Source of the DNA: Enoplolaimus lenunculus | Lineage: Eukaryota; Nematoda; Enoplea; Enoplida; Thoracostomopsidae | Direction of reading: 5' to 3' | Assembly (NCBI GenBank): GCA_030248215.1 | Contig: JASANG010002274.1 | Coordinates: 1-64,000 of the forward strand | Length of the DNA: 64,000 nucleotides | In this document: piece by piece, positions 14,101 to 24,941 of the stretch | Numbering within the stretch: the first letter of the stretch is position 1 | Layout: each line of letters starts with the position of its first letter | Notes under the pieces: generated by a model | What the model saw: only the letters and a program-made list of their open reading frames with translations | The model's database searches: none | What the model was told of the DNA's origin: nothing | Translations under genes and position numbers: made by a program

Positions 14101-17100
14101 GTGATTCCATGATCAAGTATGGAAAGGCACTTGGCGAAGATTCATGTTTGGGTATGCAGTATGTTACGTAGGAGAAACTTTTGATGTGTTGGAGAATCCA
14201 AAATGGTTTGTGTATTTCTATCTAGCGTAACGTGTGCGCCCTGTGGCGTTGCTTTCAATTAAGCTCCTAGTGCCTCAAATCCTGCTTGCAAAATATGCTC
14301 GGAAATTGGATTATTTTCAGGCAAAGCCTTGGTTGAGTGTGGCGAAGCATACAGCGAAATGGCAGAAATCAAGTACAGCCTCGAGTACAACGTACAGCAA
14401 AATTTCCTCGATCCACTCACTGTGTTACAGAACAAAGAACTCAAAGATGTTTGGGTACGTTCGTGTTTTATATATTGAGGGATTCTCTTCGGATAATTAA
14501 CAAACTTTCGAATAGTAGATTTTTGAAATCAGGTGATAGTTGAAACTCGGCCATCTTTGTCCTGTGTGTTTTTATAACTAATATGCTCCGTTACCTGAGC
14601 TACATATGTGAATGATGATTCATTAGGGTAGTATGATATACTAGGTTGGTCAGGCAGTGTATAATTGGATGTCAGAAATAATGTCTAGTTCGGATTGGTA
14701 GGTGCCTGAATCGCATTACAATATATGGTTATATTTTTGTAATTAGCCAGGAATTCAAATGATGGAAAAACATAGTGGCACATTAATGTAGGGTGCTTTC
14801 ATATTATTAAACTACATGGTCGTGAGTTTAAGTATGTTTTATTTAAGGTATCAAAAATGCGACATTTTACTATCAGCTTTTTGAGGGCAGGGTGCAAACG
14901 GGTATTAATTAACCGGAACCAGATACGGATGAGGAATTTTTTACCGTAACCAGGTACCGGATATTGTGTTATATAATTTGTTTTTTCGTTGTATCCTTAG
15001 CTAAATTTAATAATTGCTACTGATAAAACTGAATTTATTTAATGCAAAAATACGTTTAACTTCTCTCTAGCTTACATGAGTTAAAAGTAGCTGAAAATGT
15101 ATTAAAACTTGAACTTCTTGACTTGCCCAGCAATGTAATCGCATCATGATGTTATAGACGCTGACTTGTAAAAAAGCAGTTCGGTATCCTGTAGGTTTTT
15201 ACCGGATACCGGAACGCTATATGGATGTTAGTTTTTCTGGATATTAAACCGGAACCGGATATCCGGGCGCACTTTAATGAATAAGATCAGTAGTTGCACA
15301 CTATAGTGCTTAGATGTGATACGTCTGCAATGCGCTGGATGTTTAAGTGTAGTTTGTTTGGTTATACAGCATCATCGGAAGAAGCTGCAGGGACGAAGGC
15401 TTGATTATGATTGTAAAAAGAGAAAAGCTTTGCAAGGTAAAGAAACGTTTATTGGTTTGTTGCGTTTCAGTCCAAGCCCTTACTTATTGCATACCAACCG
15501 TAAACTGTTATAATTCGATTGACTATTTAAGATAATTAACATGAGGTATGGAATGCTTATGAAAACGTGTTTAATTGACAATAATCGTTCTATAATGCAA
15601 AAGCGGTATGTACTTTTGTAAAGATGGCGATATATTGTGAGCATAGTGTTTGAAAATACGTTAATTAATGTTAAGATATTCAGGAGGTCTGTAGCTGCGA
15701 TGTTCAGCGTCATTATCGCCTTTGGAGCACTGCGGTTTGATTTCGTATTTATTTCAAGACCAAGCGTTTGTTGAAAGCTATTACATGTAAAATGCAAAAA
15801 CTGGTTGAAAATATGCTACTAAAGGCGCTTGTAAAGTGTGTGTTTCGTTCCTAATATGTAAATGATTGAAACCAGATTCTGATTCCATGTTTGACCGAAT
15901 GCGAGATTTAAATGAGTTTATACAATTTGTTTCTTTCAAATAAGTTTGTTTGTATCTTTCGAAACATTTTCACAGTTTTAGTTGCCAAGATTTATCCCAA
16001 AAGAAACATAGAGACATTTGTTTGCAACACCGCGGCTTTGCCCTGTTGATAACTAGCTTGATTACGTTTCATCTGCCTAATAAAGTCACGAATGTGTTTC
16101 AACAAAGCACATCGTAATTTTATTTGAAACTGAATGAAAGCTAACAGAGTTTTTGTAGTCTAGCATTAGGTCAAATTTGGAATCAGAAGATAGTTTCAAT
16201 CCTGTACATGATAGGTTGTGACAACTACTAATAAACTGTTAGTGTTTGATGCACTTGTTAGTGTTTGATGCACTTTTAGATGATGAGCTTAAACAAGCGG
16301 AAGAAAAACTGGAAGAATCGAAACAACTCGCTGAAACAGCGATGTTTAATGTACTGGAAAATGACGTAATAAATTTATATTTTAAATTGATTATTATTTA
16401 TACAGTTTGATGTCAAGTAGTCCACTTAATGAATGAGGTTGACAAGACATGCAAACCATTTTGATTCAAGCTCACTAAACTGTGTAAGGTGCAGGGAATA
16501 AAATTGGGGATTTGCTTTTATTTTGGAAATGAAAGCTCGAACTCGCTGCCAGATACGCTGGTAGATTATTAATTTTCATGGTGCGTGTGAACTGCGTTAC
16601 GGTTTATTAACGTTGTAGTCGTAATTTGTCTTGCTCGATTGTTTAAAACCATGTAATTTGTTTAAGATTTTAATGTGGACATTGTATAGCATGTAGTTAG
16701 TTATTCGTCTGTTCTGTGAATTGCTACGATGGTACAATATTTTTAGATAGAACAAGTCGCTCAACTTTCGTCATTCGTTTCTGCACAACTTGAATTCCAC
16801 CGGCAAACAACACAAGTTCTCCAACATCTCGAAGACAAACTGAGAATAATGTAAGCATCTTAGCACTTTCCATCTTGCGGCCAACAGTTGCAATTATAGC
16901 GCAGCATTCACAATAATTATTTCTTGTTTAGCACCAAACTGACACACTTTAATAATGTAACGTTCGTTAACGTGTGGCAATAATAGACTAGCGTAGATAA
17001 CGTTACCCTAACACGTGTTTCTGCTCTATTTGCATTGCGGGTAAGTTACGTGTTGACGTTAGGTTATGCGTCGTTTCATTGTTACGGTAGCATTAACGAA

Positions 17101-18432
17101 CCGTACAATATGGCGATTTTTGTGCCCAGGTGGGAATAATTGTTACCAATACTACATTGCTGCTGCGAAAGAGTCAAACCACTCTTGTTGCAAAAAATAA
17201 ATTTACTCTAAGACAAACGTCCTAAGGATGTCGACTTTGCGATTGGATGTTAGTGGGTATTTTAATCACTGAATATTGCATATCGAAGCTATGTAATGGT
17301 GGTCTATACTCTATATTTGTCGTGCGTCGCCGCATCGAAAACATCTGTAGGATTGTAGCAAATTTTTTGAATAATGTTTTCTTTCAGTATTGACAATTCA
17401 GCCGATCGAACGCGTAAAGAACACATTCCAAAACCAGTGTTGACTGAAAGTTCGCGAGGTGCGTCGCGGTCTGGGTCACCGGTGTCGTCAACAGGTGCCG
17501 GTGCTGGACAGTACGACCTGATGGGTGCTGGCAGTGCGAGCTCTATGCGATCAAGCGGTGGTGGCGGCGGTGCTGCTTCAACGAGTCCACCTGTGTTAGC
17601 AGACAAACAAGATCCATGGTCGGCAACTGAGGGGTCATGGTCTCCAGCACCCAGTGCACCTCCGAGTTCGTCCATGAACGGTGAGCAGCTGTAATGGGAC
17701 AATGATTTTATTCATAATCCAAGGGTGCCTCTATACGTTTTGGTAATTTTAATGCCATAAGGCGCCGTTAGGTACCGCACGGCATTATATAACAATTTTC
17801 GTACTGCATCACTTATAAATATGAAGAGGTAATGATCACTTTTTGGCTTGCAGGGTTGCAGGATTTGTGTATCGCTACCCTTCATTTTCTAAGTACTTTA
17901 GTATCATCAGCGTGTGTTTAACTAACGGAAAATGAACCATGATCCGGTTAGTTTTGTTATTGAGATGCTTAAATTGGGACATTAAGACGCTGACGTTTCC
18001 TAGAGTGTTTTTTCTTGGCATTGCAAAAAATTTCGTGGGACATTGAATCTGAGTTCTTCGCTGTTTTTTGTTTGTTAAGATTTAGTCATGCGCCGAAAAA
18101 AGTGTCCGGCAACGAATAGTGCGTGATAACCAGAGGCCTGGGACTGTACATAAACTCGGAGCATGCTAAAATGGTTTTTGACCACAACAGTTTATATTTT
18201 GGAGGGCGTCATTGTTTCAGGAATGTCATCCAATACAAATAGCAAGCAACCACAAGCACGAGCCCTATTCGATTTTGAAGCATTAAACGAGGGTGAATTG
18301 GAATTTAAAGAAGGTCAAATGTTACATCTCGTGAGTCAGATTGACGAAAACTGGTTCGAGGGTCAAATTCCAGGCGGTAGAGCTGGCTATTTTCCAATTA
18401 ACTATGTACAAGTGATAGTTCCGTTACCATGA
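8200..18432 (+). CDS. SH3GL: Endophilin-A (BAR-SH3 endocytic adaptor), complete, 10 coding exons
   Basis: Coding exons: 8200-8244, 8716-8784, 13560-13632, 14008-14151, 14321-14454, 15370-15436, 16280-16365, 16747-16850, 17388-17680, 18221-18432. All introns are GT-AG, phases agree, and the total is 1227 nt (408 residues plus stop). Exon 1 begins [15 protein letters not shown], the amphipathic H0 helix typical of the family. The N-BAR domain spans roughly residues 1-241, with family landmarks [37 protein letters not shown] and IEQVAQL. A Gly/Ser/Pro-rich linker (about 242-338, with five Gly in a row) leads to an SH3 domain (about 349-408) with ALFDF, NWFEG and GYFPINYV. Endophilin-A binds curved membrane through BAR and recruits dynamin and synaptojanin through SH3 in endocytosis. 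It is longer than the 352-residue human SH3GL2, mainly in the linker. The first AG upstream of the ATG (8197-8198) could be a cis or spliced-leader acceptor, which is inference. The symbol marks the family, since paralogue assignment is not possible here. Confidence 0.97.
8402..8653. mobile_element. hAT-like MITE (CAGGGTGC family), in endophilin intron 1
   Basis: The left end resembles CAGGGTGTGACCG and the right end CGGTCGCATCCTG. Inner CCGGAGCSGGA motifs facing each other are shared with the copies at 14888, 18522, 20747 and 22440. The termini are diverged and no convincing target duplication remains. It fills about half of the 471-bp intron 1. Confidence 0.55.
9543..9795. repeat. Dispersed repeat, copy 1 (partner at 20484-20720)
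   Basis: About 240 bp runs in parallel with 20484-20720. Shared blocks include TGRTCATCACCGAAAAA, TCAAAATAAATTAT, GTAGTTTTTTG and a TCCAAACCAC block near the right end. Inverted ends are not obvious and the class is unknown. It lies in endophilin intron 2. Confidence 0.7.
10856..11480. mobile_element. hAT-like MITE-type element in endophilin intron 2
   Basis: It begins CAGGGTTCAACCGGAATTC, the same style of terminus as the CAGGGTGC family. The interior has repeated TTCCTGTTCCTG and GGTTCCTG stretches. The right end is uncertain: a diverged inverted match (GTGGAACCAGG) lies near 11480. A 187-codon open frame across it is low-complexity and matches the repeat, so I do not call it a gene. Confidence 0.5.
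11705..11820. mobile_element. PIF/Harbinger-like MITE with TTA target duplication
   Basis: The left terminus GGGTTGCGCGATACTTT and the right terminus AGTATAGCGTAACCC form inverted repeats, flanked by TTA on both sides (11702-11704 and 11821-11823). A 3-bp TTA/TWA duplication with GG-starting termini is the PIF/Harbinger pattern. The interior is GC-rich (GGCGCGCGCC) with no coding capacity. It lies in endophilin intron 2 and is related to the element at 58338-58560. Confidence 0.8.
13149..13508. mobile_element. hAT-like MITE (GGCACCGAATC family) just before endophilin exon 3
   Basis: The left end is CAGGGTGGCACCGAATC and the right end has GAATC...GTGCCACCCGG. Flanking 8-mers GTGTGAAC (13141-13148) and CTGTGAAC (13509-13516) match at 7 of 8 positions, the duplication length of hAT transposons. 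The interior has GAATCCGAATCCG repeats. It ends about 50 bp before the exon 3 start at 13560, so the branch-point region of intron 2 lies in or beside it. A second copy is at 53544-53892. Confidence 0.85.
14888..15272. mobile_element. hAT-like MITE (CAGGGTGC family) in endophilin intron 5
   Basis: It starts CAGGGTGCAAACGGG and ends near CCGGGCGCAC. The interior has ACCGGAACC and ACCGGATACC motifs near both ends in inverted orientation. It occupies about 40% of the 915-bp intron. The right boundary is approximate. Confidence 0.6.
16238..16275 (+). repeat. Perfect 19-bp tandem duplication at the exon 7 splice acceptor
   Basis: Two adjacent identical copies of GTTAGTGTTTGATGCACTT (16238-16256 and 16257-16275) end four bases before the exon 7 start at 16280. 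The second copy carries its own AG (16260-16261). Splicing there would start the exon at 16262 and add 18 nt, in frame, coding VFDALL before the DDEL motif. The first copy's AG would lead to a stop. The shorter form agrees better in length with known endophilins. Confidence 0.9.
16960..17104. mobile_element. Small inverted-repeat element in endophilin intron 8
   Basis: ACGTTCGTTAACG at the left and CATTAACGAACCGT at the right form an inverted repeat. Inside is an ACGTTACCCTAACACGTG block facing a TTACGTGTTGACGTTAGG block. The GTTACCCTAAC block is also found in the stem-loop at 37364-37411, so this is a dispersed family. Class unknown. Confidence 0.5.
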
Positions 18433-18521
18433 AGTCAACCTTAATTGGTGTTCGTGTACGTGAAAATCAAATTTTTATTTATTATTTGTAGCTATGACTT
18501 TGTTGATGTGTACGCGTAAGG

Positions 18522-18857
18522 CAGGGTGCAACGGAATTCAATTTATCGGAACCGGGTAACCGAAAAATTCATTTTACTTTTCTTTTCTTGATATTGTTGA
18601 TGAAATAACCTTAGTTGAAGAAGGGTATTTGCTTAATCTGCTATTTTTTCAGATTTTTATTATCCACGGAACCGAAATCTACATTCCATGGTATATTTTC
18701 GATGATTGTCAAGGTTGATAAACTATACTAATGAAAAATATTTTATATGCTTAATTTCCACCGATTAAATTTAACACCGGAATTGTTAGCTTCGGTAAAA
18801 ATTTACCGGAACCGGACGGCGAAGAAATGTCAGAACCAGAATTCCGGTTGCACCCTG
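18522..18857. mobile_element. hAT-like MITE with 8-bp duplication, 89 bp after the endophilin stop
   Basis: The left end CAGGGTGCAACGGAATTC and the right end GAATTCCGGTTGCACCCTG are near-perfect inverted repeats. Flanking 8-mers GCGTAAGG (18514-18521) and GTGTAAGG (18858-18865) differ at one base. This is the best-preserved copy of the family and defines its ends. No AATAAA lies between the endophilin stop and this element, so it probably sits inside the endophilin 3' UTR (inference). Confidence 0.92.
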
Positions 18858-19092
18858 GTGTAAGGAATATTAGTATGAATCTTTGATTAAAATTTCAACC
18901 AAGTATGTCACAGGGAAAAATCCCCGTGGCACTGTTTGAGAAATTGCTAATATTCATTAGCATATTGTAACATTTGGAACGCTTCTTTTCCACGCTATCG
19001 TAGAATATTTTGACTGCTCATGCAAATAACCGTGTCAGTGCATATTTTCAATTGTCTCAAATTCACCGCAGAAAATCAATAACTTTTATTTA

Positions 19093-19720
19093 ATGCGGGG
19101 TTCACGTTATAACTGGGGCAGTGCAGAGCACGTTTTTCCCATATTGATTGGTCATCAACATAAAATGTTATCGAAATAGCGGATATGTCGACAAAATGTG
19201 GATGCAACAATGTCATTAGCTTACAAATCCTTGATCTCAAATGATCATCGCATACAAATAGCCATGTGCCACATGACATCACTACGTATTTATGCGAATA
19301 TCATGATATTCCAAATTTCTAACAAATATCGCATGATATTATGTAGGACAATGTAATTTGCGCGCACTAATAAAATAGTAAAAAGTTAGATAATGCAGTA
19401 GCATTTTTCTGATGATAATTTTCGCTAAATATATCCCTTATGACATTATACAGAACATTCAGGCTAGTTTACCACAGCCTTGCAGGCATTTTATAACATC
19501 TCATAAGATATTGACAAGCAATGTACCTAATGTTATGTGATATTACAGTTCAAACAGTGAATGCCTTATCAGGTTAGGAGACAATTCAAACATCAGGATA
19601 GCAGATCATTCAATTTTTTTAATTTGATAGCGGATCAACGTGCAGACAAAATGTTACCCACTATTGTAATGGTGACAAAGTGTGTTCTAGATTGCTTCAG
19701 TTATAACTTGAATCGCGCAT
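19093..19720. mobile_element. Element with GTTATAACTG-type terminal inverted repeats
   Basis: The left end reads ATGCGGGGTTCACGTTATAACTG. The right end, read backwards, is a diverged match containing AAGTTATAACTGAAGC and then a GAACAC block like the left GAGCACG. The ~45-bp ends flank about 540 bp without coding capacity. An isolated end lies at 7083-7130. Superfamily not assignable by eye. Confidence 0.6.
19369..19374 (+). promoter_or_regulatory. Candidate polyadenylation signal for endophilin
   Basis: This is the first AATAAA I found downstream of the endophilin stop, about 940 bp away. Using it would put the MITE at 18522-18857 and part of the element at 19093-19720 in the 3' UTR. A nearer non-canonical signal is equally possible. 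Confidence 0.3.
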
Positions 19721-20483
19721 AAGTTGAGCTGCCAACTTTTGCTTTTACTTTAGTAATGATTCTTAATCGGTGTGTTTTTAATAATGTCCTAGTACACAAC
19801 ACATCTTTGCGGTCGCAAGTAGCGTTTTATTTTGCACACCGGATAATTCGTAAATTCAATTATACATTCGCTTGTATAATTTAGTTTTCGTGGTATGCCA
19901 GCCTTGTGTGGCCAAAATGCTTCATTAGCCAACACTCTAATGCCAAACATCGTTTAGGAACCATCACCCGCCTAAAAAGTTATACCTGGTGTACGCATGA
20001 TATAGTAGAAGTTGTAAAATATTGAAGTGTAAAAACCTTATGTCAAAAATAAGAAAAAACTTTTACTTAAGATGACATGTTTTTGCAGGTTATTGCTGAA
20101 GTGCTGCATGCTATTCTGTGACTATTCATGCTACTTCATCATTATGCATAGTTGTGCAAGTCATCTCTGTCAATCTATCATTAAATGATACATTTTTCGT
20201 TGTTTACTTCTTGAGGGAATAGCTTGCGACATGCACATATTTAAAATTCGAAGTTACTAAAATTTACATGATCTTTCCTGGCTAAAATAGCAATAAATTC
20301 ATTCATGCTGTTATCCAACGAATACAACTGCAGGTTAAGTTACATTTCAATCCATTCTTTCATTGGTTTATTTAGCAAAGTTTGATGTGATTGCTTTGTC
20401 TGTCAAATGGCGGAGATGAAACCACACCAATTTGCAAATCTGTACAAGCGCATGTCAAACATGGCCCACAAAGTCTCGGCCAA

Positions 20484-20720
20484 CTTTTGGTGATCACCGA
20501 AAAATATTAAAGTTGTCAAAATAAATTATTTCTAATGGGGTTTTTCGTAGTTTTTTGTTTTTCATAGTTTTTTTGTGTTTTTCTTCATATCAGTTCGTAA
20601 TTATTGCGAAACTATGAAAATTCATGGATTCAAAGTCATATTTTATTCATCAGGCATCACTACCTCAACAATAGTTTAATCCAAGACTTCTAGTATCGGG
20701 TCCAAACCACCGAGACTCAA
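20484..20720. repeat. Dispersed repeat, copy 2 (partner at 9543-9795)
   Basis: Parallel to 9543-9795, with shared blocks ATCACCGAAAAA, GTCAAAATAAATTAT, TCGTAATTATTGCG and TCCAAACCACCGAG. It lies immediately left of the MITE at 20747. Class unknown. Confidence 0.7.
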
Positions 20721-20746
20721 ACACTGAAACCGGGACATGCCAAATG

Positions 20747-21091
20747 CCTGGTGCAACAGGAGATGAAAAATACCGAAGCCAGAGGTCAACAAAACTTGCC
20801 GGAGCCGGAGGCGTGGCCAAATTAGGTAGTGAAAATAATGATTAATTTAGTTAATTTTAGCCAATTTCTGCAATATGTTGTTAAATTGTTTGGTTTTACG
20901 CGAAATTTCGGAAATTCTTTCCTGAAAATTGTGACAAGTAAAACATGGAACGCGTTAAGCAGATAACTTTTGCAAAATTATACAAAATTTTACTACCGAA
21001 ATTGCCGGAACTTCCATCAAAAATTCTACCGCAGGCGGAGCCGATTTTCTGCTGGAGACGGAGCCGGAGGCAGACCTCCGGTTGTACCCTG
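20747..21091. mobile_element. hAT-like MITE (CAGGGTGC family)
   Basis: The left end is diverged (CCTGGTGCAACAGGAG) and the right end is GACCTCCGGTTGTACCCTG. The interior closely follows 22440-22790, including AAAAATACCG near the left and GGCAGACCTCCGGTTGTA at the right. The two sit 1.35 kb apart in the same orientation. Confidence 0.75.
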
Positions 21092-21829
21092 CCAATATCG
21101 AAACCGATACTTCCATCCCTGATCCTGACGTAATTTTAGTGCCCGGAAAGACAGCTCCGGATATTAATATACGAGCGAAGACGCATCTGGCATATTGATA
21201 GAAATTTTATGGTGTTTCAACACTTCACCCTGAAGCTTGCGTAAAAACCTATGCCAAAATCTGAAAAATTCGAAAACTATTGCGCACTGTTTAGCGTGCA
21301 AAACTCAGTTTTCAGGATATACGCCATTCGTAATATTTCACCTCTAGTTGATGTAGCTCCAAGAGCTTCGTTTGTAAATGAACTTGCATTTTTGGCTGCC
21401 TGGTGATAATTTTTTCGACGTCTACTATATAAAGACGGTAAACCCAAATTCTCAAATTTTTGCGGTTTTTTTCTGGGGGATCAAAATAATATTTTTTGAG
21501 GGCTGTAAAGCATCTATGATGTGGTTTAAATATGCTTCACAAAGAAGGCGTGTTAACTGATGTTTGAAAATTATGCGTCAAATTTATTAGAGATAAATTG
21601 TTTTGATGTAAACGGCGTTTATTGTCATCAAATTCCGTTGCTTTGTTTGCGTATTAACTCTTCCAGTTTTTGCGGTATGTATTCTAGAGATGCAGAAACG
21701 GTTTTTTTCTGGCATGTGTCAAACAAACGACGCAGCATCTAAACCCCAACATATGGATGAGACATCAAATTCGATACAGAAGTCCTGACAGCGATCTTTA
21801 GTAGTCCACCAGGAATCCAAAGGGAAGTA

Positions 21830-22149
21830 CTGTAATGACCAGAATAAGAGGGAGGACTGATATTTATTTCGCCTCTCCAGAGGGTACAGTCCTGTTATTC
21901 GGTTGCGGACTGTTTTATTTTTAACCCATGCTTCGCCACCCTTCATGACTTAGGAATGTAGTTTCAAAATTTAAGTACGCCTTAAAGTTTGGAACTCAAA
22001 TTTTTGATCCTGGGGTCATTTATGCGCAACAATTAGAGATAATTGACATTTATGCACTCTTATTAGGGATGCGGACTCCTATCGATTGGGACTGAAAATG
22101 GGGACCGCCCCTCTTATTACCCCACACTCTCTTATTCGTGTCACTACAG
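21830..22149. mobile_element. Element with CTGTAGTGACCCGAATAAG termini, TA-flanked
   Basis: The left end CTGTAATGACCAGAATAAG and the right end CTTATTCGTGTCACTACAG are inverted repeats, with TA on each side. Inner hallmarks are TAAGTACGCCTTAAAGTTT and GCGGACTCCTAT. Other copies are at 24558-24941 (opposite orientation), 46940-47188 and 51050-51230. A TA duplication fits Tc1/mariner-type or related MITEs, but no transposase is present. Confidence 0.75.
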
Positions 22150-22439
22150 TAAGTAGTTTAACGACCGCTTCAGCGAAGCAAGTATGAAAATAATATATAC
22201 AAAACGTTAGGTACTTTGATTTACTTTTAATGGTATCAGTGACACCCTTAAGGGGCGTCGACTGACTTCAAACACCCCTGTTCCTGTGTTCGCATATGTG
22301 TTTTGATTTAGGTAGGAGGTTTTTTGGCGTTATTGGTTAAATAGTGAATGAACAACAACAATTTATTAAAAATGTTCAAAAATTATTTTACCTCATTAAT
22401 ATAGTTGTGGCAAAACAAATCGCATTTTATTTTTCACAC

Positions 22440-22790
22440 CAGGGTGCAGTCGGAGCTGAAAAATACCGGAGCCGGAACCGGAGGTCAACGAAATTTGCCG
22501 AAGCCGGAGGTGAGGTGAAATTAGTTAGTAAAAATGATGGTTAATTAGTTAATTTTAGCCAATATCTGCTAAATGTTGTTAATTTGTTTGGTTTTATGCT
22601 AATTTTCTGCGAGATTTTGGAAATTCTTTCCTGAATATTGTGACAGAAAATTGTGACAGAAGCAAAACGAAACGCGCTAAACAGATAAATTTTACAAAAT
22701 TATGCAAAATTTTACTACCGAAATTGCAGGAACATCCGGCAAAAATTCTACCGGAGCCGGAGCCGACGGCAGACCTCCGGTTGTATCCTG
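22440..22790. mobile_element. hAT-like MITE (CAGGGTGC family)
   Basis: Left end CAGGGTGCAGTCGGAG and right end CTCCGGTTGTATCCTG. Inner CCGGAGCCGGA motifs face each other at the ends and the middle is AT-rich. No clear 8-bp duplication remains. A short internal tandem duplication (ATTGTGACAGAA twice) is visible near 22637-22661. Confidence 0.75.
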
Positions 22791-23906
22791 CTATATAATA
22801 TACCTTAAACGAGATGTAATATCAAATGATAAGTCATAATCCGCAAAATGGGGGCCTAATTAAATCTCCTGATGACTCCCTTTACGTTTTTGCTCTTTGT
22901 TTAATATCCAGTTGGTCGTATCCAATCCCCTATATTTGAATCATTGCACTAGTGCGTTGCTTTTAAATTTGAAAAAAATTGAAGTTAAGTTGAATATCTA
23001 TATACAATTTTCGATTTATGTGACGATGTTAACTGTCACCTAACTAATGAAATGTTGATAGCGTAAACGTATAATGTGTAAATTATTAATAATATAAAAA
23101 AATTAGTTGGACCAAAGATTATCACGGGGATAAGCCCAAACGCTACTGGAGTTTTGTGAGCGGTTGTTTGTCCAACTGTGAAGATACATTTTTGCTTCTT
23201 CTTAAATTTTGGTAACAATCAAACGACTTTACGTGCATTTATAAAGTTTAAATTATATCTTTGATATTTAGTAAATTGAAAAATAGCGTGCTGAGGTTTA
23301 CACTGTCGGTGGTAATTGTCCTTCTGGCTGGTTTCTGGTTGGCGTGAACGAACGTTTAATCACAGGGCTGCCATGCTGCAGTTATACGTGGTCTATGAGC
23401 ACCACGCGAAATTATAATTTTTGTTTTCAGATAATATTGCCATAATTTTAGTTATATTGTACTTAAGGGATACAAGGAAACAACGGTGAAACTAAACGCA
23501 AATTGGCTGAATGATTTTTATAAAATTTCTAGGCATAAGTTGTTCACATAGCTGGTTATAAACTGTGAGCATCGTACCAGTTGTCTTACGCAGTATAAAT
23601 TGGTTTGATTTCAGTTTATATTATCGAATTTGTACGAAAATCATTTTATTAAGCTGTTTTGGTAGACTTGTATCTTGGGTTGTTTTGCCATGCCGCGACC
23701 ATAAGGTTAGACTTTATATTTGTTCACATACCGTAACTATGAGCAAACTAGTGCAACTTATGCAGCGTTCTCGTTATAACTGCGGCCACGTGGAACACGT
23801 TTTGCTTAACAATTATTTAAAAATTTGAAATATTTAAAAAAACTTGAAGGTTAATGCATTAAATTTTATGTATTAACGCGATTGAAGTATTGAAGCAAAC
23901 AGCGGT

Positions 23907-24076
23907 TTAACCCATTGCTGCATGAATATTTTCTATTTCCTCTCAAATCGTTTCAATTTACGATTCTAACTACCAGCCTCTCGGCTGGAACGCGTTTTGC
24001 CATCACTCACTGCACAGTGCACAATTTGCAATTAACTCGTAGTCTACTTTATGCTGGAAGGGGTTAATCGCTTTGC
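23907..24076. repeat. Short element with TTAACCC ends
   Basis: GCGGTTTAACCCATT at the left faces GGGGTTAATCGC at the right as an inverted pair. The ends resemble those of 27426-27698 and 57105, but the tRNA-like core is not evident here. Possibly a diverged member of the same family. Confidence 0.4.
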
Positions 24077-24339
24077 ACTGCATCGCAAAATAGAAATGTA
24101 TCGTATTGCTTGACGTTCGTTATTAACAAGAAAGCAGAACTTCAACGCTTAATTGAGTAAAGGTTTCCATTTATGGTAACTCGGCTGAGACTAAGATGGC
24201 AAAGAACACCTGTCCTAATAGATTAATGTCGTATAGATAGCATAATAGTTTTTACTACATGTCAAATGTTCATTCATTACAATTTGGCCGGCCCTTGTTA
24301 CTCTGAGAAACATAGCACTCTTCTGTTGGACTAACGTTC

Positions 24340-24400
24340 TAATTTTTTGCTTAGGCTTAGGCTTAGGTCTAGAATTAATGATCGGCATATCTTTAACACG
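24340..24400. repeat. TTAGGC-rich dispersed repeat fragment
   Basis: It contains GCTTAGGCTTAGGCTTAGG, three near-perfect TTAGGC units. It is followed by a tail (TCTAGA...ATATCTTTAACACGCTGAGG) that resembles 40515-40575 (GCTTATCTTTGACACTGAGG). Similar TAAGCCTAAGC blocks recur through the window, so it belongs to a dispersed family. Confidence 0.6.
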
Positions 24401-24557
24401 CTGAGGCAAGGCTTGGGGTTCGGCTTATTTTTAGAAAGGGTGATATATTACTGTTACGCCCACTGCGTTCAAAGTATATATTGACCTTTGACTCAATCAA
24501 GTTTAAGCGTCACGAAAACGCCATGCACCATTGCGCCGTATATCAACTGCGCTAATT

Positions 24558-24941
24558 TGTAACACGGGGGTCCCCATTTTTAAACCTTGTCTATAGGAGT
24601 CCGCGTCTTTAATAAGAGTCCGTAAGCGGATAGAGTCCCTAAACCCTAACTAGAGCTATAAATGTCAATTATCTCTAATTGTAGTGCATTAATGACTACA
24701 GGATTAAATAAAGTCGAGTTCAAAACTTTAAAGCATACTTAAGTTTTGAAAGTATATTCTTAAAAACCAAAACATTTAATACAACGGATAGTTGCAATCC
24801 CGGACATATGTCAGCAAAGAAGGCCGGCGGATGGCGGGTTAAAAATAAATAACAATCTGTAACCGAATAACTGGGTGGTACGTGGTACCGTCTTGAGACG
24901 CAAAATCAATATCAGTTCCCCTTTTATTCGGGTCAGTACAG
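24558..24941. mobile_element. CTGTAGTGACCCG family element, reverse copy
   Basis: The right end is CTTTTATTCGGGTCAGTACAG followed by TA. Inner blocks GGGGGTCCCCA, TAGGAGTCCGCG, TAAGAGTCCGTAAGCGGA and TTTAAAGCATACTTAAG match the sister copies at 21830 and 46940. The left end is abraded. Confidence 0.7.

Noticed and set aside
17304-17702. 132-codon minus-strand open frame
   Set aside because: It is the antisense shadow of endophilin exon 9, whose Gly/Ser/Pro-rich codons leave the opposite strand open.
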